From Nocardia amamiensis (GTDB taxonomy: Bacteria > Actinomycetota > Actinomycetes > Mycobacteriales > Mycobacteriaceae), in the NCBI RefSeq assembly GCF_015477605.1, contig NZ_JADLQX010000026.1:20311-84310 (forward strand): a stretch of DNA of 64,000 nucleotides, read 5' to 3'. Positions 7,874 through 17,174 of the stretch are shown one piece after another. Made by a program: the position numbers and the translations under genes. Position 1 is the stretch's first letter, and every line of letters begins with the position of its first letter. The notes beneath the pieces were generated by a model. That model ran no database searches and had not been told where the DNA came from. It saw nothing but the letters and a program-made list of their open reading frames with translations.

Positions 7874-10800
7874 ATGACTGTTTCACTACGCGGAGTCGTG
7901 TCGTCGTGGTGGCTCGAGGCGCCGACCGCCGTGGCGGCGGAGGCGGCACGCGCCGGCGTGGAGATGGCTGTCGATCTGGGTGTCAAGGTGGCGCAGGCGC
8001 CCGCGCAGGCGGTCGCCGCGGGCGCCAGGGCGGGCGCGTCACTGCTGAATCTGGGACGCGAGGAGGAACTGCGCGACGAGCTCGCGGCCTTGGTCGACCC
8101 GCACGCGCTGCGGTCCCGGCGCCGGGTGGCGGTGCACGACGACCGCGCCACCGTCGAGGTTCGCGGCCTGGACTCCGGCCAGAGCGAGGCCGTCGCGCAG
8201 GCACTGCGGCGCACCCTCGATCGCAGCCGCGATGTGCGCTGGTGGCGGGTGAACGCGGTGACCGGACGTGTGGTCGCCGCCCTCGCCCACGGCGCGGCGG
8301 ACCTGCCCGCCCTCGTCGCTGCCATCGAGTCGGCCGAGGCCGACACGGCGGTCGAGGACATCGGCTGGGGCCGCCACTGCGAATACCCCGACGATCGGGA
8401 ACCGCTGCTGGCGGCGGGAATTCAGTTCGCGGGCGACGTGTGCGCGATCGGACTGTCGGCGGCGGGTGCGGTGTTGCCGCTGCGCGCACCGGCCCGGCTG
8501 TTGCGCGCGGGGTCCGTGCTCGTCGACACCCAGCCCCGGCTGCGCGGACTGCTGGAGGATCGCCTCGGCCGCCCGCGCACGGACATGGTGCTGGTCGCGG
8601 CCAACGCCGTCGGCAATGCGCTGGGCAACCGCGCCGCCGAGGGCATCGCGAATCTCGCAGTGGACGCCGTGTACCGCGGCTTCACCCTGGCCGAGGCGCT
8701 GACCAGGTATGCGCAATGGCAGCGCTGGGAGCCCGAGGTCGACCGCCGCCCCGCCGAGGTGTGCGATCCGCTGCCGCCGCCTTCCCGGGTAGTCGAGATG
8801 CCGCGGGGACCGATCGAACGAGTCGCCGACGAAACCGCCGCGGGTGCGGTCGCGGGTGCGGTCAGCGCCGTCCTGGGCGGGCGTGGCCTGCTCGGCGCGG
8901 CCGACGCGCTGGAACTCGGTGCTCCGAAGGCGGCGCGGGCCAGCCGCGAGGCATACGGCGCCATGGTTTCCACACTTCTCGGCCGGGCGGGCGCGCTCAC
9001 CCTCCACCCCGGGGCCTGGCGGCGGCTGGACCGATTGTCCGCGCTGGTCGTGGACGGGCAGGCGCTGCTGACCTCGCGCCGCATGGTGCTCGACGCCGAG
9101 GCCACCGACGAGCGATGGTCGATAGCCGAGGTCTGGAGCGCGAGTCAGCGTTTGCTCTGGGCCGAGGACACCGAGGAAAGCTCGGCCGGCGGCACACGGT
9201 CGGCGGACACGGAGCATCGACCGCCGGGCGAGGGGCAACGACTGGTGCACGCCGGAACCGGGAAGCCGGATCGCGGTGTCGCGCGCCGCCCGGTATGGCG
9301 GGAACTCCAGGACAACGGCAGGACGGTGGGCCGGGTCCTGATCGGACGCGAACTCGATCGCCGCGCGCACGCGGTACTCGGCCGAGCCCGCAGTGCGGGT
9401 TTGCGCGTGATCCTGGTCGCCGACGCCGACGCCGCCGAGTTGCGGTCGATGTCCGACGACTTCTTCGACCCCGCCCGCTCGCTGAGCAAGCTGGTGGGTG
9501 ATCTGCAGCAGGACGGGCACGTGGTCGCCGTGCTGAGTTCGCGCGCGCACAAGGCACTGGCGACGGCCGACGTGGCGATCGGGTTGGCGGGGCGGGAAGA
9601 CGGTGTGGTTCGGCTGCCGTGGACCGCGGACGTGGTCTGCCGCGACCTCGCGCAGGTGGACCGGATCCTGGCCACCGTCGCTCCGGCTCGTCAGGTGAGC
9701 GAACGCGGCCGCTCGCTGGCTTTGTCGGCGGCCGCCTTGGGCGGCCTGCTGCTCGCCGTCGCCCCGGACGCGCGCGGTACCGCTTCGCCGATGGCCGCCG
9801 CGCACTACACGGGATTCTTCACCGGCGCCTACAGCGGGTGGCGCGCGGCGCGGGCCGAGCCACCCGCCGCGCTGGCCCCCCTTTTGCCCTGGCACGCGCT
9901 CGAACACGGCGAGGTACTCAGCCGGTTGCCAGAGCCCGTTTCGGTGCAGGAGCGCACCGAGCCGAGCCGAGCGGCCCGCATCCCTGGCATGACCGTCGTC
10001 GCATCGGCGGCGTCGTTCGCGCGGCAGCTGCGCCGCGAGCTGGCCGATCCGCTCACCCCGATTCTCGGGGTCGGCGCCGTTGCCACCGCGGTACTCGGCT
10101 CGCCGTCGGACGCGGTGCTCCTGTCGTCGGTGCTCGCGGTGAACGCGCTCGTGTCGGCGTGGCAGCGCCAGCGCGCGGAGGGTGCGCTGCACCAGCTGTT
10201 CGAGAGCGAGCAGCTCACCGGCCGCGTGATCGATCGCGCCGAACTGGACGCCGATGAGCCGCGGGAACGCCGTCTGCCCGCGAACCTGCTCAGCCTCGGC
10301 GACGTGATCGTGTTGCGGGCAGGGGACGTGGTGCCCGCCGACGCACGCCTGCTGCACGCCGACGACTTGGAGATGGACGAATCCGGCCTCACCGGCGAGT
10401 CGGTGACCGTCGAAAAGCAGGTCGCCGCGACGCCCGGCGCGGCGGTGGGCGATCGCGCGTGCATGGTCTTCGAAGGCAGCACCGTGGTCAACGGAACGGG
10501 TCGCGCGGTGGTCGTCGCGGTCGGCGCCGACACCCAGGCCGGACGCGCCACCGCCGGTGCCATCCCACCCGAAAAGGGCGGCGTGCAAGCGCAATTGCGC
10601 CGGTTGACCGACCGCGCGCTACCGCTGACCTTGACCGGCGGCGGCATCGTGACCGGGTTGGGCATGCTGCGCGGCAGGTCGCTGCGGACCGCGATCGCCG
10701 ACGGCGTGGCCGTCGCGGTCGCCGCGGTGCCCGAGGGGCTGCCGCTGGTGGCCACGGTGGCCCAGCTCGCGGCCGCTCGCAGGCTCTCCCGGCACGGCGT

Positions 10801-12478
10801 GCTGGTCCGCGCCAGCCGGACCGTCGAGGCGCTGGGCCGGGTGGACACACTGTGCTTCGACAAGACCGGCACCCTCACCGAGGGCCGACTGCGCCTGACC
10901 ACCCTGGCCGGCCTCGACGAGCAGTGGCCACCGGACGCGGACTCCGAGGCCGCCCGCACGTTGCTGCGTGCGGCGGCCCGCGCCTGCCCCGATCCCGCCG
11001 AAGGCCCGATCCTGCATGCCACCGACCGCGCGGTGGTCGAGACCGCGGAGGAGGTACTCGGCGAGGACGCCCACCGCTGGGATCCGATCGAGGAGATCCC
11101 GTTCGAGTCCAACCGCGGCTACGCCGCCGCCCTCGGCCACACCTCGCGCAAATTGCGACTGATCGTGAAGGGCGCGCCCGAGGTGGTTCTGTCCCGATGC
11201 ACCAGCGTGCGGCTGGACGGCACCGACAGCCCCTTGGACGACCGCTTCCACGAGCACGCCGAACAGGCGGTGCGTGATCTCGCCGAGCAGGGCCTGCGCG
11301 TGCTGGTGGTGGCGCGCCGCGACCTGCACACCACACCCGAGGACGTCGAAGCCGCCGTCGAACGGCTCACTCTGCTCGGTTTCCTGGGCTTGGCCGACAC
11401 CCCACGCCCGCAGACCTTTCCGCTCGTCACCGCGCTGCGGCACAACGACATCAGCGTCCGCATGATCACCGGCGACCACCCGGTGACCGCGGCGGCGGTG
11501 GCCCGGCAGCTGGGCATCGATGCGGGCGAGGTGGTCACCGGCGCCGATCTGGACGGCTTGGACGAGACCGGGCAGGCCGAGCTGATCGAACGCGGAACCG
11601 TCTTCGCCCGTGTCGCCCCGGAACAGAAGGTGCGCATCATCGCCGCGCTGCGCAAGGCGGGCCATGTCGTCGGCATGACCGGCGACGGCAGCAACGACGC
11701 CGCCGCGATCCGCACCGCCGACGTCGGAATCGGTTTGGCCGCACAGGGTTCCGCGGCCGCCCGCAACGCCGCCGACATGGTGCTCACCCACCCCGACCCG
11801 CTGGCGTTGCTGCACGCCCTCATCGAAGGGCGCGGCATGTGGCAGCGCGTCACCGACGCGGTCGGCGTGCTGGTCGGCGGCAACGCGGGCGAGGTGGCCT
11901 TCACGCTGTACGGCACCGCCGTCAGTGGCCACGCCCCGCTGCGCACCCGGCAATTCCTGCTGGTGAACATGCTCACCGATATGTTCCCGGCCATGGCGCT
12001 GGCGCTGTCGCGCGATCGGGACACCGCCGATCCGGAGGACGCGGACGATCCGCAGGCTCGAGCGCGGCGGGCGTCCGAGCAGCTCGCCGAGCTCCCGGTC
12101 GCGCATCTGGGCCCGGATCTGCTGCGCACCCTGGCCGTCCGCGGCGTCACGACGGCCACCAGCGCATCCGTCGCCTGGACGCTGGGCCGGATGACCGGCA
12201 CGCAACGCCGCGCCGCCACCATCGGCCTGGTCGCACTCATCGGCACCCAGCTCGGGCAGACGCTGGTATCCGGCTACCGCAGCCCGCTGGTCTGGCTGAC
12301 CACGGCGGCGAGCGGAGCGGTGCTCGGCGCCGTCGTGATGACTCCAGGATTGTGCACCTACTTCGGATGCCGTCCGCTGGGCCCGGTCGGATGGGGTCTC
12401 GCGACAACCTGCGCTGCGACAGCCACCGCCGCGGCCGCGATCCTGCCCCGGCTGCTCCCCGAACCGTTGGCCGAGTAG
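7874..12478 (+). CDS. Large P-type cation-transporting ATPase (CtpH/CtpI-like)
   Basis: Encodes 1534 residues, the size of mycobacterial CtpH and CtpI. The C-terminal half is a complete ATPase: actuator TGES at residues 840-843, membrane motif VPEGLP of the P2 (Ca, Na/K type) class, phosphorylation site DKTGT with Asp996, and hinge TGDGSND from residue 1269. Transmembrane segments flank these motifs. The N-terminal 600 residues are extra; they contain LVADADAAELRSMSDD and VVAVLSSRAHKALATADVAI (about 515-570), which resemble a degenerate copy of the C-terminal hinge region. The protein probably pumps a divalent or alkali cation out of the cytoplasm, and mycobacterial relatives have been linked to calcium. 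The ion is not predictable here. The gene is flanked by terminators or gaps and looks monocistronic. Confidence 0.9.
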   Translation: MTVSLRGVVSSWWLEAPTAVAAEAARAGVEMAVDLGVKVAQAPAQAVAAGARAGASLLNLGREEELRDELAALVDPHALRSRRRVAVHDDRATVEVRGLDSGQSEAVAQALRRTLDRSRDVRWWRVNAVTGRVVAALAHGAADLPALVAAIESAEADTAVEDIGWGRHCEYPDDREPLLAAGIQFAGDVCAIGLSAAGAVLPLRAPARLLRAGSVLVDTQPRLRGLLEDRLGRPRTDMVLVAANAVGNALGNRAAEGIANLAVDAVYRGFTLAEALTRYAQWQRWEPEVDRRPAEVCDPLPPPSRVVEMPRGPIERVADETAAGAVAGAVSAVLGGRGLLGAADALELGAPKAARASREAYGAMVSTLLGRAGALTLHPGAWRRLDRLSALVVDGQALLTSRRMVLDAEATDERWSIAEVWSASQRLLWAEDTEESSAGGTRSADTEHRPPGEGQRLVHAGTGKPDRGVARRPVWRELQDNGRTVGRVLIGRELDRRAHAVLGRARSAGLRVILVADADAAELRSMSDDFFDPARSLSKLVGDLQQDGHVVAVLSSRAHKALATADVAIGLAGREDGVVRLPWTADVVCRDLAQVDRILATVAPARQVSERGRSLALSAAALGGLLLAVAPDARGTASPMAAAHYTGFFTGAYSGWRAARAEPPAALAPLLPWHALEHGEVLSRLPEPVSVQERTEPSRAARIPGMTVVASAASFARQLRRELADPLTPILGVGAVATAVLGSPSDAVLLSSVLAVNALVSAWQRQRAEGALHQLFESEQLTGRVIDRAELDADEPRERRLPANLLSLGDVIVLRAGDVVPADARLLHADDLEMDESGLTGESVTVEKQVAATPGAAVGDRACMVFEGSTVVNGTGRAVVVAVGADTQAGRATAGAIPPEKGGVQAQLRRLTDRALPLTLTGGGIVTGLGMLRGRSLRTAIADGVAVAVAAVPEGLPLVATVAQLAAARRLSRHGVLVRASRTVEALGRVDTLCFDKTGTLTEGRLRLTTLAGLDEQWPPDADSEAARTLLRAAARACPDPAEGPILHATDRAVVETAEEVLGEDAHRWDPIEEIPFESNRGYAAALGHTSRKLRLIVKGAPEVVLSRCTSVRLDGTDSPLDDRFHEHAEQAVRDLAEQGLRVLVVARRDLHTTPEDVEAAVERLTLLGFLGLADTPRPQTFPLVTALRHNDISVRMITGDHPVTAAAVARQLGIDAGEVVTGADLDGLDETGQAELIERGTVFARVAPEQKVRIIAALRKAGHVVGMTGDGSNDAAAIRTADVGIGLAAQGSAAARNAADMVLTHPDPLALLHALIEGRGMWQRVTDAVGVLVGGNAGEVAFTLYGTAVSGHAPLRTRQFLLVNMLTDMFPAMALALSRDRDTADPEDADDPQARARRASEQLAELPVAHLGPDLLRTLAVRGVTTATSASVAWTLGRMTGTQRRAATIGLVALIGTQLGQTLVSGYRSPLVWLTTAASGAVLGAVVMTPGLCTYFGCRPLGPVGWGLATTCAATATAAAAILPRLLPEPLAE

Positions 12479-12580
12479 ACGGGCCGTGTCCGGCGCCGGT
12501 ACGCCCGCTGATTGGCCGGTGACCGCCCGGGTACCCGGCTGGCGACGGAATCCCGCCACCGCCACCCGGAGGAGGAACCC

Positions 12581-14362
12581 ATGGCTCAACAGGTCGGTGA
12601 CTATGTCGTGCGGCGTCTGCGGGAGTGGGGCGTCGAGCAGGTCTTCGGCTATCCCGGCGACGGGATCAACGGCCTGATCGCCGCATTCGGCCGCGCGGAC
12701 GACGACCCGGCGTTCATCCAGGCCCGCCACGAAGAGATGGCAGCCTTCCAAGCCACCGGGTACGCCAAGTTCAGCGGCAAGGTCGGCGTGTGCACCGCGA
12801 CATCCGGGCCGGGGGCGATCCATCTGCTCAATGGTTTGTACGACGCGAAACTCGACCACGTGCCGGTGGTCGCGATCGTCGGGCAGACCGCGCGCAGCGC
12901 GATGGGCGGCAGCTACCAGCAGGAAGTCGACCTGCAGAACCTGTTCAAAGACGTCGCCTCCGACTACCTGGTCGAGGTCAACGTGGCGAGCCAGCTACCC
13001 AACGCGCTGGACCGAGCGTTCCGTATCGCGGCCGCACGCCGGGCCCCGACGGCGGTGATCCTGCCATCGGATCTGCAGGAGGAGCAGTATCAGCCGCCGC
13101 AGCACGCGTTCAAACAAGTGCCCTCCAGCCCGCCGGGGCTGACCTCGCCGGCTGTCGTCCCCGCGCACGAGGACATCCAGCGCGCCGCTGACCTGCTCGA
13201 CGCCGGATCGCGGGTGGCGATCCTGATCGGTCAGGGCGCCCGCTCGGCCGCCGCGGAAGTCGTCGAGATCGCCGAGCGCACCGGCGCGGGCGTGGCGAAA
13301 GCTTTGCTGGGCAAGGACGTCCTATCCGACGACCTGCCCTTCGTCACCGGGCCGATCGGGTTGCTGGGCAGCAGGCCCAGTTACGAGTTGATGCGCGACT
13401 GCGACACGCTGCTGATCGTCGGATCGAACTTCCCCTATTCCCAGTTCCTGCCCGAACCGGGGCAGGCGCGTGCGGTGCAGATCGATATCGACGGCACCAT
13501 GATCGGGATGCGCTATCCGACCGAGGTGAATCTCGTCGGCGACGCCAAATCCACTCTGGCCGAACTGCTTCCGCTGGTCAAACGCAAGGACGACCGAGCA
13601 TGGCGGGAGACGATCGAGAAGAACGTGGCCCGCTGGTGGCAGACCGTCGAACGGCAATCCATGCTGGCGGCGAGGCCGGTCAATCCGATGCGGGTGGTCT
13701 GGGAGCTGTCCGAATGCATCCCCGACAACGCCATCGTGACGGCGGATTCCGGGTCCTCCACCAACTGGTATGCCCGCTGCCTGCGCTTCCGCGGACAGAT
13801 GCGCGGCTCGCTGTCGGGCACGCTGGCCACCATGGGCCCCGGCGTCCCCTACGCCATCGGCGCGAAGTTCGCCCACCCGGACCGCCCGGTGATCGCGTTG
13901 GTCGGCGACGGCGCGATGCAGATGAACGGCTTGGCCGAACTGCTCACCATCGCCCGCTACCGCCGGCGGTGGGCGGATCAGCGACTGGTCGTCTGTGTCT
14001 TCCACAACAACGACCTCAACCAGGTCACCTGGGAGTTGCGCGCCATGGGTGGCGCACCGAAATTCGAGGAATCGCAGACACTGCCCGACGTCTCCTACGC
14101 CGACATCGCCCGCAGCGCGGGACTGAGCGGGATCACTGTGCGGTCACCCGACGACCTGGCCTCGGCGTGGGACTGCGCCCTGCACGCCGACAGCCCGGTG
14201 CTGCTCGACGTCCACTGCGATCCCGAGGTGCCGCCCATCCCGCCGCATGCCACCTGGGACGAGATGAAGGACACCGCCGAAGCGGTGCTGCGCGGTGATC
14301 CCGACGCCTGGCACCTGCTGGTCCAAGGCGCCAAAGCCAAAGCTCAGGAGTTCATCCCGTAA
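12581..14362 (+). CDS. Thiamine-diphosphate-dependent enzyme (pyruvate oxidase/acetolactate synthase family)
   Basis: Encodes 593 residues from ATG 12581, preceded by GGAGGAGG (12569-12576). Three domains are recognisable: the PYR domain with the cofactor-activating Glu in ARHEEMAAFQATGYAKFSG, the central FAD/dinucleotide-fold domain, and the PP domain with GDGAMQMNGLAELLTIARY and the downstream HNNDLNQ Asn that complete the GDG-N thiamine diphosphate motif. It is closest to the PoxB-like pyruvate dehydrogenase (quinone) type, which decarboxylates pyruvate to acetate and passes electrons to the membrane. The PoxB C-terminal membrane helix is not obvious, so the electron acceptor is uncertain. 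A hemerythrin gene follows 17 bases later and is probably cotranscribed. Confidence 0.88.
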   Translation: MAQQVGDYVVRRLREWGVEQVFGYPGDGINGLIAAFGRADDDPAFIQARHEEMAAFQATGYAKFSGKVGVCTATSGPGAIHLLNGLYDAKLDHVPVVAIVGQTARSAMGGSYQQEVDLQNLFKDVASDYLVEVNVASQLPNALDRAFRIAAARRAPTAVILPSDLQEEQYQPPQHAFKQVPSSPPGLTSPAVVPAHEDIQRAADLLDAGSRVAILIGQGARSAAAEVVEIAERTGAGVAKALLGKDVLSDDLPFVTGPIGLLGSRPSYELMRDCDTLLIVGSNFPYSQFLPEPGQARAVQIDIDGTMIGMRYPTEVNLVGDAKSTLAELLPLVKRKDDRAWRETIEKNVARWWQTVERQSMLAARPVNPMRVVWELSECIPDNAIVTADSGSSTNWYARCLRFRGQMRGSLSGTLATMGPGVPYAIGAKFAHPDRPVIALVGDGAMQMNGLAELLTIARYRRRWADQRLVVCVFHNNDLNQVTWELRAMGGAPKFEESQTLPDVSYADIARSAGLSGITVRSPDDLASAWDCALHADSPVLLDVHCDPEVPPIPPHATWDEMKDTAEAVLRGDPDAWHLLVQGAKAKAQEFIP

Positions 14363-14379
14363 CGACAGAAACGAGTGCA

Positions 14380-14943
14380 GTGATGCCCGATCAGGATGTC
14401 GTCGACCTGCTCACCGCCCAGCACGAGGAGATCACCTCGCTGTTCGCGCAGTTGAGAGCGGGCCATGAAGCGAAACAAGACGTGTTCACCGACCTGGTGC
14501 GGCTGCTGGTGGTGCACGAAAGCGCCGAGGAGGAGGTCGTGCACCCGGTTGCCGGACGTGCCCGGTTCGGAGCCGACGACGAGGTGGTGAAACCGCGGCT
14601 TGCGGAGGAGAACGAGGCCAAACGCACGCTCTCGGAACTCTACGACCTCGGCGTGGATCACCCGGACTTCGATGCCAAGCTCGCCGCCTTCGCCGACGCC
14701 GTGGCCGAGCACGCCGCACACGAGGAGGCCGAGGAGTTCACCCTGCTGCGCGCTCAGTACTCGTCCACGCAGCTGCGGCGCATGGCCGGTTCGGTGCGAG
14801 CCGCCGAGGCCGTCGCGCCCACCCGCCCGCACCCGCACGCGGGGGAGTCCGCGGTCGCGAATCTGCTGGCGGGACCGCCATTGGCGCTGTTCGACCGGGC
14901 CCGTGACGCGGTGCGGGACTGGCGGAGCAAACAAGACCTGTAA
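14380..14943 (+). CDS. Hemerythrin domain protein
   Basis: Encodes 187 residues if GTG 14380 is used, 186 from ATG 14383; the two cannot be told apart. Iron-ligand helices are visible as LLTAQHEEITSLFAQL, LLVVHESAEEEVVHPVAG, EENEAKRTLSELYDLG and AVAEHAAHEEAEEFTLL, giving the five-His plus carboxylate set of a diiron hemerythrin. The C-terminal 50 residues (TRPHPHAGESAVANLLAGPP) are not part of the fold and end with DRARDAVRDWRSKQ. It follows the thiamine-diphosphate enzyme by 17 bases. With the first hemerythrin at 3803 this gives two such proteins in 11 kb, consistent with an oxygen- or stress-responsive set. Confidence 0.88.
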   Translation: MMPDQDVVDLLTAQHEEITSLFAQLRAGHEAKQDVFTDLVRLLVVHESAEEEVVHPVAGRARFGADDEVVKPRLAEENEAKRTLSELYDLGVDHPDFDAKLAAFADAVAEHAAHEEAEEFTLLRAQYSSTQLRRMAGSVRAAEAVAPTRPHPHAGESAVANLLAGPPLALFDRARDAVRDWRSKQDL

Positions 14944-14999
14944 CCGCACGACGCGCCGCCGCCCGCGCAATCCGAGAATCGCAGAAGAGGAGCTCGACC

Positions 15000-15839
15000 A
15001 TGGGATTTCCCGAGCAGCAGCAAGAAGTACCAGGTACGCAGACCCGCATGAATCCGGTTCCGGACTGTGGTGAGGACAGCTACCGCGGATCCGGCAAATT
15101 GACCGGCAAAGCCGCCGTTATCACCGGCGCCGACAGCGGGATCGGCCGGGCGGTGGCGATCGCCTATGCGCGCGAAGGCGCCGACGTGCTGATCTCCTAT
15201 CTGAACGAGGACGAGGACGCGAAAGAGGTCGCCGATCTCGTCACGCAAGCCGGGCGGAAGGCGGTGCTCGTGCCCGGCGACCTCGCCGACGCCGACCACT
15301 GCCGCGCCGTCATCGATCGGGCGGTCCGCGAATTCGGCAAAATCGACGTTCTGGTGAGCAACGCTGCTTTTCAGATGACGCACGACACTCTGGAAGAGAT
15401 CAGCGACGAAGAATTCGAGCACACCGTCAAACTGAACATCAACGCCTATTTCTATCTTGTGAAAGCGGCTCTGCCACACATGCCGCCCGGATCCTCGATC
15501 ATCGGGAGCTCGTCGGTCAACTCCGATATGCCCTCGCCGACTTTGGCGCCTTACGCGGCGACCAAGGCGGCCATCGCGAACTTCTCCGCCAGCCTCGCCC
15601 AGTTGCTGGGGGACCGTGGCATCCGGGTCAACAGCGTGGCTCCTGGACCGATTTGGACACCGCTGATCCCCTCGACCATGCCGGTCGAGAAGGTCACCCA
15701 TTTCGGGGACGACACACCGCTGGGGCGCGCCGGTCAACCGGCCGAACTCGCCGGGACATATGTGTTGCTGGCTTCCGACGACGGCAGCTACATTTCCGGC
15801 GCCCGCATCGCCGTCACCGGCGGCAGGCCCATCCTCTGA
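15000..15839 (+). CDS. Short-chain dehydrogenase with N-terminal extension (YghA-like)
   Basis: Encodes 279 residues. A 34-residue leader (MGFPEQQQEVPGTQTRMNP) precedes the Rossmann motif AAVITGADSGIGRAVAIAY, typical of the YghA/YhdF/general-stress-protein-39 branch of SDRs. VSNAAF is the NAG motif. The active site is SSSVNS followed by PYAATKAA, so the Ser-Tyr-Lys set is complete. Members of this branch are NAD(P)-dependent and stress-induced, with poorly known substrates. The start has AGAAGAGGAG just upstream. It lies 56 bases after the hemerythrin and may belong to the same transcript; the hairpin at 15853 ends it. Confidence 0.88.
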   Translation: MGFPEQQQEVPGTQTRMNPVPDCGEDSYRGSGKLTGKAAVITGADSGIGRAVAIAYAREGADVLISYLNEDEDAKEVADLVTQAGRKAVLVPGDLADADHCRAVIDRAVREFGKIDVLVSNAAFQMTHDTLEEISDEEFEHTVKLNINAYFYLVKAALPHMPPGSSIIGSSSVNSDMPSPTLAPYAATKAAIANFSASLAQLLGDRGIRVNSVAPGPIWTPLIPSTMPVEKVTHFGDDTPLGRAGQPAELAGTYVLLASDDGSYISGARIAVTGGRPIL

Positions 15840-15852
15840 GCGCGCCCAAACG

Positions 15853-15885
15853 CGGCCGGTCGTTCCAGTGAGCGTCCGGCCGTTT
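15853..15885. terminator. Hairpin between convergent genes
   Basis: Stem 15853-15859 / 15876-15882 (CGGCCGG with CCGGCCG) followed by TTT on the + strand and preceded by AAA, so it can serve both the SDR gene and the convergent DUF6480 gene. Confidence 0.55.
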
Positions 15886-15894
15886 CGCCGTGAA

Positions 15895-16125
15895 TCACAG
15901 CATCGACACGACGATCGCGACCGCCGCCGCCAGGAAAACCAAGACGAGCACGACCGTGATGACCATCGCCAAGACCCCGGTGATGGGGAAGTGGTGCCTG
16001 GTCGTGGGCTCCGGCGCCGACAGACCGGACGTCTGCGGAGTATCCGGCGGTGTCGAGCCGGGCGGTACGCCGCCGCCAGGTTCCAGATCCGGCGTCCTCC
16101 CGGGATCGGGATCCATCGCACTCAT
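15895..16125 (-). CDS. DUF6480-like small membrane protein
   Basis: Encodes 76 residues from ATG 16125 (MSAMDPDPGRTPDLEPGGG), preceded by GGGAGC. A further ATG at 16146 would overlap the upstream small gene. The N-terminal half is acidic and Pro/Gly-rich (GGGVPPGSTPPDTP). The C-terminal half is one membrane helix, FPITGVLAMVITVVLVLVFL followed by AAAVAIVVSML. This layout matches the actinobacterial DUF6480 family, of unknown function. It is the last gene of a three-gene minus-strand group behind the FetB-like permease. Confidence 0.72.
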   Translation of the reverse strand: MSAMDPDPGRTPDLEPGGGVPPGSTPPDTPQTSGLSAPEPTTRHHFPITGVLAMVITVVLVLVFLAAAVAIVVSML

Positions 16126-16135
16126 GCGCTGCTCC

Positions 16136-16252
16136 CTATTCGCCATCGTTTCCGGGCACTTCGGGTGCGTCAGGTCGCTTGCCGGACCTCTTGCGAGACA
16201 GAATCACCGCGCCGACCAGCACCGCGAGACCTAGGATCACCAACAGTTCCAT
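16136..16252 (-). CDS. 38-residue membrane protein in the fetB-like operon
   Basis: A 39-codon frame: ATG 16252, stop TAG 16138-16136. The product starts MELLVILGLAVLVGAVILSR, one hydrophobic helix, and ends in a hydrophilic charged tail (KRSGKRPDAPEVPGNDGE). The helix begins at the second residue and is followed by positive charges, so an N-out/C-in topology is likely. It sits 9 bases after the permease stop and 10 bases before the DUF6480 start, all on one strand, which supports it as a real cotranscribed gene. No clear ribosome site precedes it, so translation may be coupled to the permease. No family recognised. Confidence 0.6.
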   Translation of the reverse strand: MELLVILGLAVLVGAVILSRKRSGKRPDAPEVPGNDGE

Positions 16253-16261
16253 GTCTGGGAC

Positions 16262-17110
16262 CTACCCGGTCCTTCGGCACCCAATCGAGATGCGCGATAT
16301 TCCGCGGTCACCTGACGTCGTTGGGCATCCCGATCTCAGCGCCAGTCCCCGCGGAACTCGAGCAGGGTAGCCGGCCCGATGCACACTGCCTCGCGCGACG
16401 AGTTCGATGGTGACCGCGACGGCGCAGGATTGGGCCAGGAGCAATCCGGTCAGCACCATGATCTGGACGGCCGCGGCCTGCGCGGCGGAGCCGGTGGCGA
16501 GCAGGACGCCCACGAATGCCCCGGGTAGGGTGACCAGCCCGACGGTGCGGGTCTGGTCGACGCCGGGCAGCAAGGCGTCGGTCGCCGTGGGCCGGATGAT
16601 CTCCAGACGCGCGGCACGGTCGCTGAAACCGAGACCGAGGGCGGCTTCGACTTCGCCCCAGCGCTGGTCGAGCGCGTCCAAGGCGCGCCGCGCCGCGAGG
16701 GATGTCGCGGTCATGGTGCCGCCGAGGATGATCCCGCCGATCGGCACCAGCGCGACGCCGGTAAACGGCACGACGCCGCTGAGCAGCAGGATCGGCAGTA
16801 CCACGCCCAGTCCGGCGCCGAGCGCCGCGGTCAGCCACAGCGCCGATCCGCCCGCCTCGGCACGCCGCGCCGAGGTCGCTGCGGCCGCGGCGAACATGAC
16901 CGCCAGCACCAGCAACGACGACCACAGCTGCGTCAGCGCCGCGGCCAAGATCAGTGCGACCGCGGCGAGCTGGGCGGCGCCACGCACCGCCGCGCGCGGA
17001 GCCACCGACACCGGCCCGAGCCCGGCAACCCCGTACACCACCGCAGCCCCCGCGATCATGACCGTGCACAACACCACCAAACCCACGCCGGGCGTCACGG
17101 CTGTATTCAT
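16262..17110 (-). CDS. FetB/YbbM-like integral membrane permease
   Basis: Encodes 282 residues with seven to eight hydrophobic segments, starting VVLCTVMIAGAAVVYGVAGL. The family hallmark is IIRPTATDALLPGVDQTRTV-GLVTLPGAFVGVLL, with the cytoplasmic R-x(8)-P-x(6)-P loop. FetB works with an ABC ATPase (FetA) to export iron in E. coli. No ATPase gene is adjacent here, so the partner, if any, is elsewhere. The last 45 residues after the final helix (PARVPRGLALRSGCPTTSG) are hydrophilic and poorly conserved-looking, possibly a read-on extension. It diverges from the lipase gene, and the 28-bp palindrome lies between them. Confidence 0.78.
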   Translation of the reverse strand: MNTAVTPGVGLVVLCTVMIAGAAVVYGVAGLGPVSVAPRAAVRGAAQLAAVALILAAALTQLWSSLLVLAVMFAAAAATSARRAEAGGSALWLTAALGAGLGVVLPILLLSGVVPFTGVALVPIGGIILGGTMTATSLAARRALDALDQRWGEVEAALGLGFSDRAARLEIIRPTATDALLPGVDQTRTVGLVTLPGAFVGVLLATGSAAQAAAVQIMVLTGLLLAQSCAVAVTIELVARGSVHRAGYPARVPRGLALRSGCPTTSGDRGISRISIGCRRTG

Positions 17111-17174
17111 GCCCGCATTTTCTCGCGACAGCGGAAGTGGATCTCCTCCTTCCCACCGGCATCCGCCCCGAGTA

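Noticed and set aside
8039..10594. 851-codon open frame antisense to the P-type ATPase
   Set aside because: It is the antisense shadow of a clear ATPase; composition (Arg/His/Gln-rich) has no domain pattern and results from GC-rich codon bias.
10619..12859. 746-codon antisense frame over the ATPase and thiamine-diphosphate enzyme
   Set aside because: Spans two unrelated real genes and shows no family motif.
13322..14005. 227-codon minus-strand frame in the thiamine-diphosphate enzyme gene
   Set aside because: Antisense shadow with no motif.
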